A stretch of 64,000 nucleotides of DNA from an uncultured Ignisphaera sp. (GCA_938074605.1 CALJEI010000002.1:248001-312000), one strand, 5' to 3'. Shown: positions 9,801-22,526, counted from the stretch's first letter. Translations and numbers: made by a program. Notes: generated from the sequence alone by a model not told the origin.

Positions 9801-11529
9801 TTGGTAGATATACTGTAAGCGTGGGATTATGTATTGTATACCCTGGTTCAATCACCATAAAGTATATGTACAGCCTTGAGCCTATTGAATTTATGTATAC
9901 CCTCCTCGATAGCCACCCATATTCAATAACATTTAGTATAGTTTTATTGGGCGGTGTAGCCACTGTTATTATTAATATATAGCTGTTTTGAAACCTATAA
10001 AATGTATTAACATCTGCCACCGAAATACCACTAACATTTAGCTTCACCTTATATACACCAGGTTCTACCTCATTACCTATTGAAATGGGTGAAAAGACCA
10101 CTGTATTTCTACTACCCCTTGCTATGTTGATACCTGTTAATTTTATTGTTCTTGGATAGAAGTTTATGGGAAGCTCTAGTGTTGCCACAAGATCTCTTAC
10201 ATCAACTACATCATAGTTTTCAAGCACTATTGCAAGTCTGGTATTCTCAGAACCTGGATACACTTCTCCATCAATCCAGTAGACGTCTGCCACCATTAGA
10301 TTGACATGTGGCTTATCTATTGAAACAGTAAAATAGTATTTATTTTCATACCAGAACTCTGCGCCATTATCATCACCAAAAATTATAAGCCTTAATTCAA
10401 TGTTAACTCTATCTATGGCACCTATAATTAATGGAGGTGAATAAAGTGTTGCTATATCGCCATAGTTTAGTATTCGATTATATGTATTGACAGCATTTTT
10501 TGTTTTATTAATGAAGCTAGCTTCTGGTGTTAGTATCGTGAAGTAGGCTATCATACTTCTTATTGTTTTAAAATCCTTATTTATTACCGTAACATAGAAT
10601 CTTGTTTGAATAGTTTCTTCAACGACCCTTACACTCTCAAATCCGTAATCGAGAATCTCAAGATTAACCGGTGGTGCAGATGATAGTGTAATACCAATGG
10701 TTTTTGTTGTACTAGAATTATATACTATATTATCATCAGTACTCATTGTGGCATATAGCGTTAGTCTGGCGGTATACAAGATATCTGGAATAGCATTAGG
10801 GTTTATTGATATAGGTCCTAGAGACACTGTAGCTGTTGCATGCTTATTTAAAGTAGGTACCCTAAATCTTATGTTGTTAGGTGTAAATATATTGTATTGT
10901 AAATTTGTAATACCATCAGCCTGTAATATTATTGCATTTCCACTATTTCTTAAAACAATATATAGATAAACATTTTGTGAACCTGGGTATGCCTCTGGAG
11001 ACCAGTACCAATCAACAACATCTATACTAAGCTCTGGATATGGCTCAACTAAAATGTTAATTCCCTCCACAGTTTCTGTAAGAGTCAATCCATTATCAAT
11101 CTTATGATAGTATATTATCATTGTAATAGAATGGCTGCCGAGAGTAACATCTAACCCAATATCCAGCCTATATCTAAAGACAATTACATCATATTGTTTC
11201 ACGATATTGATTATAGTATTATCTAATGAGTATGGCGGAGAACACTGTGAAGCCCCTCTAGACGGGGTAATTCCACTTGGAAGCTGCAGACATGCTGCAG
11301 AAATAGATATATCGTCGCTAGATATATATTTTATATTAACATTTAGTTCAACATTTCTACTTCCAGGATAGATACTATCTGTTCCAGCTGATGATTTATA
11401 GGTATATGAAATTAATTCGAAATTAACACCTTGTGCTACTGTATAATGTAAATAAATTTCAATAATTGAAATGCCTAGTATAGCTATTAATAGCAATGAT
11501 ATTATGCTTTTTGCCAAAGCTTGCAACAT
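6832..11529 (-). CDS. Giant membrane-anchored extracellular repeat protein
   Basis: Protein of about 1565 residues with an N-terminal signal/anchor helix (SIISLLLIAILGISIIEIY), a very long beta-rich extracellular region, and a C-terminal membrane helix followed by a short basic cytoplasmic tail (YKYMKRVALQQ). The ectodomain is built from roughly a dozen diverged modules of about 110-150 residues. Each opens with a (V/I)xDxxW-like strand, then a YPGSxN-like turn, then a strand such as LYIVLRN. This resembles S-layer/CARDB/NEW3-type immunoglobulin-like repeats (COG1361-like). Many N-x-S/T sequons fit archaeal glycosylation. ATG at 11529 follows GCGTGATA; GTG at 11538 is an alternative. It is the first gene of the run with the MacB-like permease, so it is probably the extracellular receptor or structural partner (inference). 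Confidence 0.8.
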   Translation of the reverse strand: MLQALAKSIISLLLIAILGISIIEIYLHYTVAQGVNFELISYTYKSSAGTDSIYPGSRNVELNVNIKYISSDDISISAACLQLPSGITPSRGASQCSPPYSLDNTIINIVKQYDVIVFRYRLDIGLDVTLGSHSITMIIYYHKIDNGLTLTETVEGINILVEPYPELSIDVVDWYWSPEAYPGSQNVYLYIVLRNSGNAIILQADGITNLQYNIFTPNNIRFRVPTLNKHATATVSLGPISINPNAIPDILYTARLTLYATMSTDDNIVYNSSTTKTIGITLSSAPPVNLEILDYGFESVRVVEETIQTRFYVTVINKDFKTIRSMIAYFTILTPEASFINKTKNAVNTYNRILNYGDIATLYSPPLIIGAIDRVNIELRLIIFGDDNGAEFWYENKYYFTVSIDKPHVNLMVADVYWIDGEVYPGSENTRLAIVLENYDVVDVRDLVATLELPINFYPRTIKLTGINIARGSRNTVVFSPISIGNEVEPGVYKVKLNVSGISVADVNTFYRFQNSYILIITVATPPNKTILNVIEYGWLSRRVYINSIGSRLYIYFMVIEPGYTIHNPTLTVYLPKQMIFQSLNRSLTTVVSGVFRYGQAIYVEVPDIDIIAYSEGVYPVVLRLKALCIGSQSFWYDRTYTLLLPIHNPKLNMTLIDKGWRYGIVSPKTSGATAYLTLQSFNIDTIETLVIQLEFDGVNAKFIDGRNRSIATITSYINYGNTFTVTFTDIEVNKTDSKIIANVLITSIIQSSGMRYIARESYVLELDLLPELKVFVIGAVHTQYSGTYAPLLPSARNILINVDLINTKPYSIAWIRPKAYYTPHTVKVNDVTGTCPYGVTAAGTCTLTLNIDVEPLSQPYNYSIIMEIEYGIWSGDAIAIYSDTLEIPIAVASYKYYRPIVRLTTWYWGIQTPIRALEGQRNVPLTLVVINNGPYPVSGVEIEIEPRNNGITLINRRAVCTPILNVGGSCSATLYADLLNVSIGIVGFHVNINYIFTLYGANINDSIGYDIDLQIDGSASGKGLEVIDWGWTNNWPTYPHTENATYFITVVNRWPYRVSGVKLILNLPKGFSSKGEDKAISYIPGPIGSLQQFTATFQISVDGIKPGRYNATLVIEYVVESGTPNTAVTERHPVNILVNDLNNSVTIVSVQWIGAMPEPGTYGTVLAVTIRNNYNPLVKGAVLELYLPKGFTYSATNQSYAKVPATTINLIEYSRISPASYQQLIMNYVSQMFQQGGMEQSFRHGDLFYFYIKLNVLVDRPGTYSATAYLNFIDHWSCIRRIPLEIDIVVIGSTKIIDIYTPIKIKVSNGTSLLNMGIKNIGSSPLYNVYIYLIPHTSMLLPDGNVKYIDVLPSNDVVYISYTLIYNPIAVTMGAAQTYMRYMSVPFGVTIVYRDVSGFMQYLNTSISVLLEPFIDLRLEDVRAVISGDILRVSGVVVNYGIATARSVEAKINIDGNLTTTLIGDIDPASQSVFRIEARVKEVPDTIMLYIVYRDEYYVENVLERKLYVAIEAPTATYTQPQTQSLQSAHIFVIIAVSLFLLAMAFVFYKYMKRVALQQLAYKG

Positions 11530-11717
11530 AGTTATCACGCTAGCTATCGTCTTTCCATATCGCTTAAAAAACCTTTAAGTTAATAAGTACATGCTATTGT
11601 TTGATGTTATTCTATAGAGGTGTTAAAAAATTTTATATAACCTAATATATCTATCTAAATATAGCATAATACAAACTTCATTGCAGCAATAATGTGTGTT
11701 ATGAATGGGGGCAGAAG

Positions 11718-12008
11718 ATGAGTAGTAGAGGTAGTGAGGAGCTTGTTGTAATAAGTGTTACTGGTGCTGATAAACCAGGTATTGTTGCTGGAATTACTGC
11801 TATTCTTGCTAAACATAATGTAAATATCGTTGATATAGCACAGACTGTAGTGAGAGGCATATTTAGTATGATTATGATTGTAGATCTCTCAACAGGAAAT
11901 ATAACTTTACCTAAGCTTAGGGAGGAGCTCTATATAAAGGGTAAAGAATTAGGTGTTGAAGTTAGTGTTCATCATATAGATGTATTTAAGGCTATGCAGA
12001 GGGTGTAG
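11718..12008 (+). CDS. ACT-domain protein (UPF0237 family)
   Basis: Small protein of 96 residues consisting of a single ACT domain. The first strand (VVISVTGADKPGIVAGI) and the typical helix-strand continuation (NVNIVDIAQTVV) are evident. ACT domains bind small ligands, usually amino acids. Members of this family are found next to UPF0210 proteins, exactly as here (3 nt apart), and are proposed to be regulatory subunits. The ATG at 11718 is preceded by a run of five G; an in-frame GTG at 11694 is less likely. A TATA-like ATATAACCTAATATAT lies near 11635-11650. Confidence 0.85.
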   Translation: MSSRGSEELVVISVTGADKPGIVAGITAILAKHNVNIVDIAQTVVRGIFSMIMIVDLSTGNITLPKLREELYIKGKELGVEVSVHHIDVFKAMQRV

Positions 12009-12011
12009 TAT

Positions 12012-13400
12012 ATGCCTAGAATCATCAGCCCTGAAGAAATAAGTGAAGTTCTTGAAATGCTACTGTTTCACGACCTTGATATAAGATCAGCAACTTTAAG
12101 TTTAAATCTCCAGGACTGTATCTCAAGAATTGAGGATGAGATTCTTTCATGTATAGAGGAAAAGGTAAGTCTATATTCAAAAAAACTTGTTAAAGCTGTT
12201 GATAATGTGTCTAAAAAATATGGTGTAAAGATTGTAACCAAAAGAATTGCCGTAACTCCAATATCAATTATTATTGAGCCATTAGCTAGAAAAAGCTTTG
12301 AAGAAGCTAGCAATGCTGCTATAAATATTGCTAAATCTTTAGATAGAATTGCTATATTAAACGGCATTGACTATATTGGTGGTTATGCCGCATTTGTTCA
12401 TAAGGGTTTTACACAAGGCGATAAAGTTGTAGTAGAAACACTACCTAAAGCTTTAGCTTTAACACAAACTATTGCCGCTATGATTAATGCTGCTTCTACT
12501 GCTACAGGTATCAATGTTGATGCTATAAAAGATGTAAGTAGAAAAATTCTTGAAATTGCACATAGTACGCCAAAGGGTATTGGATGTACGCGATTTACAA
12601 TTATGGCTAATGCACCTGAAGACAATCCGTTCATGCCAGGTGCATATCATGGTCTTGGAGAACCAGAGGCTGCTATAAATATTGCTGTAAGTGGTCCTGG
12701 GGTTATAGAGGCTGCTATAAACAGACTAGATGAAAAAATAGACATGAGAACACTACATGATACAATAAAGAGAGCAGCTTTTAAAATAACACGTCTTGGT
12801 GAATTGGTTGGAAGAGAAATTGCAAAAGAATTAGGAATACCATTTGGTATTGTTGATCTTTCCCTTGCGCCATCGCCAAAGATAGGCGATAGCGTTGCAA
12901 GGATTTTGGAGGCTATGGGTCTTGAGTATGCAGGTGCACCTGGTAGTATTGCTGCACTGTATATTCTTACAGATGCTGTTAAGAAGGGCGGCACTATGGC
13001 AACATCAAGTATAGGTGGCTTAAGTGGAGCATTTATCCCTGTAAGTGAGGACTGGGGTATGTTGCGAGCAGTTGAAGTAGGAGCTATAACCATAGATCGT
13101 CTGGAGGCAATGATGATGGTATGTAATACAGGTATAGATATGGTTGCTATACCAGGTGACACACCCATAGAGACTATAGCCGCAATAATTATAGATGTTA
13201 TGGCAGCAGCTATAATGCTTGATAAAACCCTTGGAGTTAGACTAATACCTGTACCAGGGGCAAAAGCAGGCGATAGAGTTGATTTTGGTGGATTATTGGG
13301 CTCAACAATTGTTATGGATGTTCCTAAATTTAACTGCAAGAAATTTATAGAACGTGGAGGCCTTATACCTCCATCGATAAAGAGGCTAGATAAAGGTTAA
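12012..13400 (+). CDS. UPF0210 (DUF711) family protein, PFL-like fold
   Basis: Protein of 462 residues belonging to the conserved UPF0210/DUF711 family, whose fold is related to the pyruvate-formate-lyase/ribonucleotide-reductase barrel. Family features include Gly/Ala-rich segments such as YHGLGEPEAAINIAVSGPG, FGIVDLSLAPSPKIGDSV and the C-terminal PGAKAGDRVDFGGLLG. I see no obvious glycyl-radical motif, so catalysis by radical chemistry should not be assumed. It is translationally coupled to the ACT-domain gene upstream; the pairing is widespread in bacteria and archaea, but the reaction is not established. Length is normal for the family. Confidence 0.87.
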   Translation: MPRIISPEEISEVLEMLLFHDLDIRSATLSLNLQDCISRIEDEILSCIEEKVSLYSKKLVKAVDNVSKKYGVKIVTKRIAVTPISIIIEPLARKSFEEASNAAINIAKSLDRIAILNGIDYIGGYAAFVHKGFTQGDKVVVETLPKALALTQTIAAMINAASTATGINVDAIKDVSRKILEIAHSTPKGIGCTRFTIMANAPEDNPFMPGAYHGLGEPEAAINIAVSGPGVIEAAINRLDEKIDMRTLHDTIKRAAFKITRLGELVGREIAKELGIPFGIVDLSLAPSPKIGDSVARILEAMGLEYAGAPGSIAALYILTDAVKKGGTMATSSIGGLSGAFIPVSEDWGMLRAVEVGAITIDRLEAMMMVCNTGIDMVAIPGDTPIETIAAIIIDVMAAAIMLDKTLGVRLIPVPGAKAGDRVDFGGLLGSTIVMDVPKFNCKKFIERGGLIPPSIKRLDKG

Positions 13401-13768
13401 GATTAACAACTATTTAAATTATTTGTCTTTAATAGTAGTATTAACTCATTTATGTAGACTATATAATATGTCTACTGGTTAGTCCACAATATTAAAGCTT
13501 CCTAAACATATTTTTACCCAACATAGATATGCCGCATCATTCATTTGACGTCTTACTACATTTTACTTTCTATTAAATTCCTCCAAATCTATTCTTTTCT
13601 GTTATCTTCCACATCAATACTTTTACTTCAATGTTATCACAAAATTTTTATTAAAGCTTTACCTTATCAATATATTAAAACTTGAAGATGTCTAGTCTAT
13701 TATCTGTAGAAAGATGTTATAGTTTTTCAATACACTTGGCAAATGCTATATGGTAGGGTGGCTAAGAG
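13401..13768. other. Intergenic region, no gene seen
   Basis: About 370 bases of AT-rich DNA between the UPF0210 gene and the ABC ATPase gene, both on the plus strand. I find no open frame with coding character and no RNA-like structure. It has several T-rich tracts (for example around 13500-13620) that could terminate transcription from upstream. It must hold the promoter of the ATPase, but several TATA-like stretches (near 13660-13680) make the choice uncertain. Confidence 0.5.
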
Positions 13769-14491
13769 GTGAAGAAGGAAATTATAAGGATTGAGAATGT
13801 ATCGAAGATATATAGGACAGGGGATATTATAACCTATGGCTTAAGAAGAATTGACATGACAATATATAAAGGAGACTTTATAGCTATTATGGGTCCATCA
13901 GGTTCAGGAAAAACAACTCTTTTAAATATTATTGGTCTTCTTGACAGACCATCATCTGGAAGTGTATTCATCGATGGTATAAATGTAGTTACATTTAGTG
14001 ATAGACAGCTAGCATGGATTAGGAATATAAAGCTTGGGTTTGTCTTTCAACACTTTAACTTAATAAATAGACTTACTGTATTGGAAAATATTGAAATGCC
14101 GCTAATAGCTAGGGGTATACCAAGAAGTAGAAGAGTTGAATTAGTTAAAGATGCTCTATTAAAAGTTGGTGGAGAATTAAGTTGGCTTCCAAAGAAGCCA
14201 TTACAGCTATCAGGTGGACAGCAGCAAAGAGTCGCCATTGCCAGGGCGATAGTAGGTTCACCTGAAATTATACTAGCTGATGAACCTACAGGCAATCTTG
14301 ATAGAGCAAGCGCAAAAACCATTATAAACACATTTTCAGAATTAAATAAATACGGTCATACAATTATTATGGTCACCCATGATCCTGAAATGGCAAATTG
14401 TACCCAAAAAATATTTATGATTAGAGATGGTGTGATAGTGGATTTAAAGAATCCTGAAATTGATAAATGTATTCTAAGAACTGTAATATGA
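13769..14491 (+). CDS. MacB/LolD-type ABC transporter ATP-binding protein
   Basis: Nucleotide-binding subunit of 240 residues. Walker [10 protein letters not shown] lies at 42-50, the Q-loop in FVFQHFNL near 92-99, the ABC signature LSGGQQQR near 147-154, Walker B plus D-loop in [11 protein letters not shown], and the switch histidine in VTHD. The [15 protein letters not shown] and DEPTGNLD forms are characteristic of the MacB/LolD/FtsE subgroup, which pairs with FtsX-type permeases. The only such permease in the window is at 5610-6827 on the opposite strand, so the two probably form one transporter (inference). Start is GTG at 13769, after GGGTGG. No permease gene adjoins it downstream. Confidence 0.92.
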   Translation: MKKEIIRIENVSKIYRTGDIITYGLRRIDMTIYKGDFIAIMGPSGSGKTTLLNIIGLLDRPSSGSVFIDGINVVTFSDRQLAWIRNIKLGFVFQHFNLINRLTVLENIEMPLIARGIPRSRRVELVKDALLKVGGELSWLPKKPLQLSGGQQQRVAIARAIVGSPEIILADEPTGNLDRASAKTIINTFSELNKYGHTIIMVTHDPEMANCTQKIFMIRDGVIVDLKNPEIDKCILRTVI

Positions 14492-14713
14492 TGGAGTTCT
14501 ACACCTTAGCATAATGCCATGGATTATGAAAAATATTTATAATACTATTTAACTCTAACTCTGTTTCTAGAACCATTAACTTAATTAATTGATATTTTAC
14601 CCATCTAATCTAGAGGTAATAATTGATCATTATTAAATTCCCCTCATCTTTATTTAAACTATGTATGGTTAAAATAATGGAGGAGCATAAAAGAGTATCC
14701 TAGGTCTATTAAT

Positions 14714-14801
14714 TGGCGCCGGGGGCGGGATTTGAACCCGCGTGGGGTGTTCCCCCACCGGCTCTCCAGGCCGGCCCCTTAGACCACTCGGGCACCCCGG
14801 C
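14714..14801 (-). tRNA. tRNA-Ser (GGA)
   Basis: Read on the minus strand the 88 nt fold as a class II tRNA. The acceptor stem is GCCGGGG with CCCCGGC, the anticodon stem CCGGC/GCCGG closes the loop CTGGAGA (anticodon GGA), a long variable arm pairs GTGGGG with CCCCAC, and the T arm is GCGGG-TTCAAAT-CCCGC. The discriminator is G, and CCA is encoded in the genome. It lies downstream of rps10 on the same strand. Confidence 0.97.
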
Positions 14802-14866
14802 TCTATGGGTGGAAGCTCAGATGAACTCTGTTTAACATCTAGAATAATTTATTGAAATTAAAAATT

Positions 14867-15181
14867 TTATCTTCTTTTAATTTCAATTTCTATATATACG
14901 TTTTCAGGTACTCTTACCCTCATTATCTGCCTAATTACATGTTCGTTTGCCTCAATATCGATAATTCTTTTATGTATTCTCATTTCCCATCTATCCCATA
15001 CCTTTGAACCTTCACCATGTGGAAGTCTTGGAAGTGGTATTAACAGTTTTTTAACTGGTAGCGGTACAGGTCCCTTTACCTTCACACCTGCTTTTTTGGC
15101 TATATCTATTATTTGTGTTACTACATAGTTTAAATTATCTATGTCTACGCTCCAAAGTCTTATTCTTACTATGGCTGACAT
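14867..15181 (-). CDS. rps10: 30S ribosomal protein S10 (uS10)
   Basis: Protein of 104 residues. The archaeal S10 pattern is clear: [14 protein letters not shown] at the start, GPVPLPVKK near residue 40, then [20 protein letters not shown]. It is part of the small-subunit head and binds 16S rRNA. It is the last protein gene of the rpo-ribosomal-tuf series, 63 nt after tuf, the usual archaeal tuf-rps10 order. ATG start at 15181. Confidence 0.97.
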   Translation of the reverse strand: MSAIVRIRLWSVDIDNLNYVVTQIIDIAKKAGVKVKGPVPLPVKKLLIPLPRLPHGEGSKVWDRWEMRIHKRIIDIEANEHVIRQIMRVRVPENVYIEIEIKRR

Positions 15182-15244
15182 GCTTCACTTCCATCTCTCA
15201 TTTTTAGTAAAAAGTTTTACTATTTTCTCTATCTTGTTGTTCTG

Positions 15245-16597
15245 CTACTTTCCTCCTACCTTTGTTGGCTTTAAATCCATTACAACTCCTATTCCAACAG
15301 TCTTACCCATATCTCTCATCGCAAATCTTCCAAGTGGTGGAAAGTCGCTATATTTCTCAACAACCATAGGCTTTAATGGTTTAAATCTAACTATCGCTAT
15401 ATCTCCTTGTTTTAAGAATGGCGGATTCTTTTCGGCTATCTGACCTGTTCTTGGATCTACTCTTGCAACTATTTCAACTATTCTACATGGTATACTGGCT
15501 GTATGGGCATGTATTACAGGTGTGTAGCCAGGTGCTATGGCTGTCGGGTGCCATACGATCATAACTCTAGCTGTGAACTCATCTATAACTGTTGGTGGAT
15601 TTGTTGGATGTCCTGCAACATCTCCTCTACGTACCTGCTCTTTTGAAATACCCCTGACATTAAAGCCTATGTTGTCTCCAGGTAGTGCCTCCTCTAGCCT
15701 CTGATGATGCATCTCTATACTTCTAACTTCGCCTGCCACATTAGGTGGCATAAATATTACTGTATCGCCAACTCTTAGCTTTCCTGTTTCAACTCTACCA
15801 ACAGGTACCGTACCTACACCGGAAATAACAAATACCTCTGATATTGGTATCCTCAGCGGCTTATCTATAGGCTTTGGTGGTATTTTAACGTTGTTTAAAG
15901 CCTCTATAAGGGTTCTTGCACCATTCACTCCATACTTCTTCTTGATCTCTTCAATCTTTTGATTATTCCACCACGGCATGTTATCGCTATATTTAATAAC
16001 ATTGTCTCCAACCCATCCAGATGCTGGAAGAACTGTTACGGTATCTAGTCTGTATCCTGAAATTCTTAAAAACTTTATTAGCGTCTCTAGAACTTCAGTA
16101 AATCTCTTCTCAGAATATGGAGGTTCTGTTGTATCCATCTTAGTAATGGCAATTATTAGCTGGTCTATCCCCATAGTTCTAGCCAGCAATATATGTTCTC
16201 TTGTCTGACCCTCTGGACTCATCCCCGCCTCAAAATCACCCTTCTTTGCTGAAACAACAAGTAGTGCGATATCAGCCTGACTAGCACCTGTTATCATATT
16301 CTTTACAAAGTCTCTATGCCCAGGGGCATCAATTATTGTATAGTAGTAGTTATCTGTTTCAAATTTTCTATAAGCTAAAGTTATTGTAAGTCCTCTTTCT
16401 CGCTCCTCCTTCAATCTATCCATTAGCCATGCATACTTTTCACTTTCCTTACCAGCTTTTATAGCAGCTTCTAAAGTCTCCTTCCATGTTTTTTCATCGA
16501 TAGCACCAATCTCTACTAGCAGTCTACCTACTAGCGTACTTTTTCCATGATCTACATGTCCTATTATGACAAGATTCAGATGTGGTTTTGCACTCAT
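15245..16597 (-). CDS. tuf: Translation elongation factor 1-alpha (EF-Tu/aEF1A)
   Basis: GTPase that delivers aminoacyl-tRNA to the ribosome, 450 residues. G1 GHVDHGKST is near residues 13-21, G2 in RGLTIT, G3 DAPGH, followed by the two beta-barrel domains ([36 protein letters not shown]) and the terminal [19 protein letters not shown]. The G4 motif, normally NKxD, reads TKMD (ACT AAG ATG GAT), a point of interest because that Asn contacts the guanine base. The protein is slightly longer than the crenarchaeal norm of about 435. It is preceded by a 136-nt gap after rps7, which may contain an additional promoter, and is followed by rps10. Confidence 0.96.
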   Translation of the reverse strand: MSAKPHLNLVIIGHVDHGKSTLVGRLLVEIGAIDEKTWKETLEAAIKAGKESEKYAWLMDRLKEERERGLTITLAYRKFETDNYYYTIIDAPGHRDFVKNMITGASQADIALLVVSAKKGDFEAGMSPEGQTREHILLARTMGIDQLIIAITKMDTTEPPYSEKRFTEVLETLIKFLRISGYRLDTVTVLPASGWVGDNVIKYSDNMPWWNNQKIEEIKKKYGVNGARTLIEALNNVKIPPKPIDKPLRIPISEVFVISGVGTVPVGRVETGKLRVGDTVIFMPPNVAGEVRSIEMHHQRLEEALPGDNIGFNVRGISKEQVRRGDVAGHPTNPPTVIDEFTARVMIVWHPTAIAPGYTPVIHAHTASIPCRIVEIVARVDPRTGQIAEKNPPFLKQGDIAIVRFKPLKPMVVEKYSDFPPLGRFAMRDMGKTVGIGVVMDLKPTKVGGK

Positions 16598-16733
16598 GAC
16601 TGTTCCCTATGCAACTGTTTAGACACATTTAAACAATTGTTAGTCTAGACTTATAAGTGTATTGTTGCACCATCTCAATTTCTAAGATGTTAACTGTGTA
16701 TCATACTAAATTAAAAATTTCCTGGAGGATACT

Positions 16734-17348
16734 TTACCTTGAACTTAGTGCTATACGTTCTATTTCCTCCTTCCTTTGAATGGCATAGCTTTTACTATCA
16801 TAATTAGCTGCAGCTATTATCTCATCAGCTAGACACTCCTCAATAGGTTTTGCTGATCTGAATGAACAGAGATACGAACCCTCAGAAATATGTCTTATTG
16901 CAAGATCTACTCTTCTCATTGGCGAAATATCTACTGCTACATGATATACTATACCACCATACATTATTCTAGTTGTTTCCTCTCTAGGAGCTGCATTCTC
17001 TATTGCTCTCACGAATATCTGTAGAGGATTTTCTTTTGTTTTTATATATATTAAATCAAATGCTGTCTTTACAATATTGTATGCCAGATGTTTCTTTCCT
17101 AAATTCTTCGCTTTCCTCATCATCCTATTAATTAGCCTCTCAACAATTGGTACCTCAGCTTTTCCAAATCTTCTATGTGCATGTCTACCTGCTGTATGAG
17201 GTATGACGACAGGTTTCAATGATATATATTTTTTTAAACTTGGATCAAGAACAACCAAATCCCTATAACTCCATTTACCAAAAAGTTTTAATTCATTTAA
17301 GCTAACCATGATTTCAGACAGCGGTACAGTTTCTTGAATTGACTCCAT
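16734..17348 (-). CDS. rps7: 30S ribosomal protein S7 (uS7)
   Basis: Protein of 204 residues, the long archaeal form of S7, which nucleates assembly of the small-subunit head. Recognisable segments are [60 protein letters not shown] and the 3'-proximal [10 protein letters not shown]. It starts 5 nt after the rps12 stop, as in other archaeal str-like operons. Confidence 0.97.
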   Translation of the reverse strand: MESIQETVPLSEIMVSLNELKLFGKWSYRDLVVLDPSLKKYISLKPVVIPHTAGRHAHRRFGKAEVPIVERLINRMMRKAKNLGKKHLAYNIVKTAFDLIYIKTKENPLQIFVRAIENAAPREETTRIMYGGIVYHVAVDISPMRRVDLAIRHISEGSYLCSFRSAKPIEECLADEIIAAANYDSKSYAIQRKEEIERIALSSR

Positions 17349-17353
17349 AATAC

Positions 17354-17797
17354 CTACCTCAAAGGCTTCTGCTTCTTACCCTTAAGAAGCTCTGTTAAAG
17401 CTACACCATTTACTGCTATAACTTTAAACTTGACGCCTGGTATATCACCCATCGACTTACCCCTACTCCCCCCTATGCCAACCACTAAAACCTCATCATG
17501 TTCATCTATAAAATTTAGACCACCATCATATGGTACAAATGCTGTTATAACCTTACCATTCTTAACAAGCTGTACCCTTACACATTTTCTTACACCTGCA
17601 TTTGGCTGTCTTGCCTCAACACCTACTTTTTCCAAAACTATTCCTCTAGCCATTGGCGCCCCTTCTAATGGATTAAACTTCTCCCTCAGTTTAAGCTGTC
17701 TTATCCTATAATCTCTCTGACTCCATCTGAATTTCAGCCTCTTAGTTATGAGTTTACGTGCTGCAAATAGTCCTGAGGGTGCCTTTTTACCAGGCAT
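17354..17797 (-). CDS. rps12: 30S ribosomal protein S12 (uS12)
   Basis: Protein of 147 residues at the decoding centre. It has the diagnostic uS12 sequences [22 protein letters not shown] and [18 protein letters not shown] and the loop [18 protein letters not shown]. Length matches archaeal S12/eukaryotic S23. It has an upstream GGAGGAGAAC SD and is tightly coupled to rps7. Confidence 0.98.
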   Translation of the reverse strand: MPGKKAPSGLFAARKLITKRLKFRWSQRDYRIRQLKLREKFNPLEGAPMARGIVLEKVGVEARQPNAGVRKCVRVQLVKNGKVITAFVPYDGGLNFIDEHDEVLVVGIGGSRGKSMGDIPGVKFKVIAVNGVALTELLKGKKQKPLR

Positions 17798-17885
17798 TGT
17801 TCTCCTCCTCCATCAGTTGTAATACCTCTTTATCTAGTTTTACATTAAAGTATATTATAGCTACATTTTAAGCTTTTTATTAGAA

Positions 17886-18347
17886 TTAGACTATAACTAC
17901 ATTGTCTATAAAATAGTATCTTCTTAGGAGGAGTCTTGCCTTTGCAACGTTACGTCCATTCTTTCCTATAGCAATACCCTTGTCCTTTGGATCTACATAG
18001 ACATACACAGTATTTTTCTCACTACCTTCAACAAGATGTACTCTATATACCCTTGTTGGCATAAAGATACTTTTTATAAAACTCTCAAGATTGTCAGCCC
18101 ATCCCACAATCTCAATCTCTCTATTTATCAACTTACTTAAGTACTTTGTATTGACACCCCTCCTACCTATTGCTTGACCTATTTTATCACTATCAACTAT
18201 AAACACCACTATACCAAGATCGTCCATTATTACACAGTCCTTAGGCGTAACCCCCGTAATATCCTGGAATAGTGACATGTACCTCATTTCCTCCATGGTA
18301 AACTTTACATTTAGCTGTGGTTTTATTTCAGTAGCTCTTGCAGCCAT
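17886..18347 (-). CDS. nusA: NusA-like KH-domain transcription factor
   Basis: Archaeal NusA homologue of 153 residues containing two KH domains and no N-terminal RNAP-binding or S1 domain, as is usual in archaea. The KH core motifs are IGQAIGRRGVNTKYLSKLINREIEIVGW (split here by description: GRRG in KH1 near residue 80) and GIAIGKNGRNVAKARLL in KH2. It follows rpl30e by 12 nt, the conserved archaeal rpoA2-rpl30e-nusA-rps12 order. Start at ATG 18347, with GGTGATATTCAA upstream. Likely role: RNA binding linked to transcription elongation/termination. Confidence 0.92.
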   Translation of the reverse strand: MAARATEIKPQLNVKFTMEEMRYMSLFQDITGVTPKDCVIMDDLGIVVFIVDSDKIGQAIGRRGVNTKYLSKLINREIEIVGWADNLESFIKSIFMPTRVYRVHLVEGSEKNTVYVYVDPKDKGIAIGKNGRNVAKARLLLRRYYFIDNVVIV

Positions 18348-18359
18348 TTGAATATCACC

Positions 18360-18680
18360 TCAATATGTTTTAGCATACTTAATTAGTATGTCAGCTGGTA
18401 CTTGCCCTAGGTCTAAGATACCCATTAAGGTTACTAAAAATGGTTTACCGATTAATGTTCCTAAATCTTTGTTACTCCCTGGAAACTCTATAACTGGTAT
18501 GCCAGACAACTTTGCATAGTATGCTATATCCTTTTTAATATTCTCAGGTGTGTTAGACGCTATTACAATGAATTTTAGCTGACCAAGCTTGGCTTTTTTT
18601 ATAGTTTTATTTGATCCTACCACTATTCTTCCTGATCTTGCTACATGCCTCAATATTGTATCTAATGATTGAGTTGATAT
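18360..18680 (-). CDS. rpl30e: 50S ribosomal protein L30e, AUA start
   Basis: Archaeal L30e, 106 residues. The core RSGRIVVGSNKTIKKAK, the SGIPVIEFPGSNKDLGTLIGKPFLV segment (GSNKDLGTLIGKP) and the C-terminus match the family. An in-frame TTG at 18653 would delete the first nine residues, including the ISTQSLDTIL helix start that aligns with the normal N-terminus (MSQSFEGELKTLLRSG in Sulfolobus, from memory). A perfect GGTGAT at 18686-18691 lies 5 nt before ATA at 18680-18678, whereas the TTG has no SD. In-frame upstream of the ATA there are only AGT, TAT and then a TGA stop. I therefore assign AUA as the initiator. It is 23 nt downstream of rpoA2. Confidence 0.85.
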   Translation of the reverse strand: MSTQSLDTILRHVARSGRIVVGSNKTIKKAKLGQLKFIVIASNTPENIKKDIAYYAKLSGIPVIEFPGSNKDLGTLIGKPFLVTLMGILDLGQVPADILIKYAKTY

Positions 18681-18685
18681 ACTAT

Positions 18686-18691
18686 ATCACC
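18686..18691 (-). promoter_or_regulatory. SD site GGTGAT that sets an AUA start for rpl30e
   Basis: GGTGAT on the minus strand, complementary to the 3' end of archaeal 16S rRNA, separated by five bases (ATAGT) from the ATA codon. The spacing is the normal one in this window, as for ATG genes with GGTGA, and supports initiation at ATA rather than at the TTG 27 nt further on. Confidence 0.75.
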
Positions 18692-18703
18692 TTCTACACT
18701 TTA

Positions 18704-22521
<3,818 letters not shown>

Positions 22522-22526
22522 TGTAC

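Noticed and set aside
12647-13339. Long minus-strand open frame (230 codons) opposite the UPF0210 gene
   Set aside because: Composition (Ser/Pro/Ile-rich) is that of an antisense shadow; the plus-strand gene is a conserved family.
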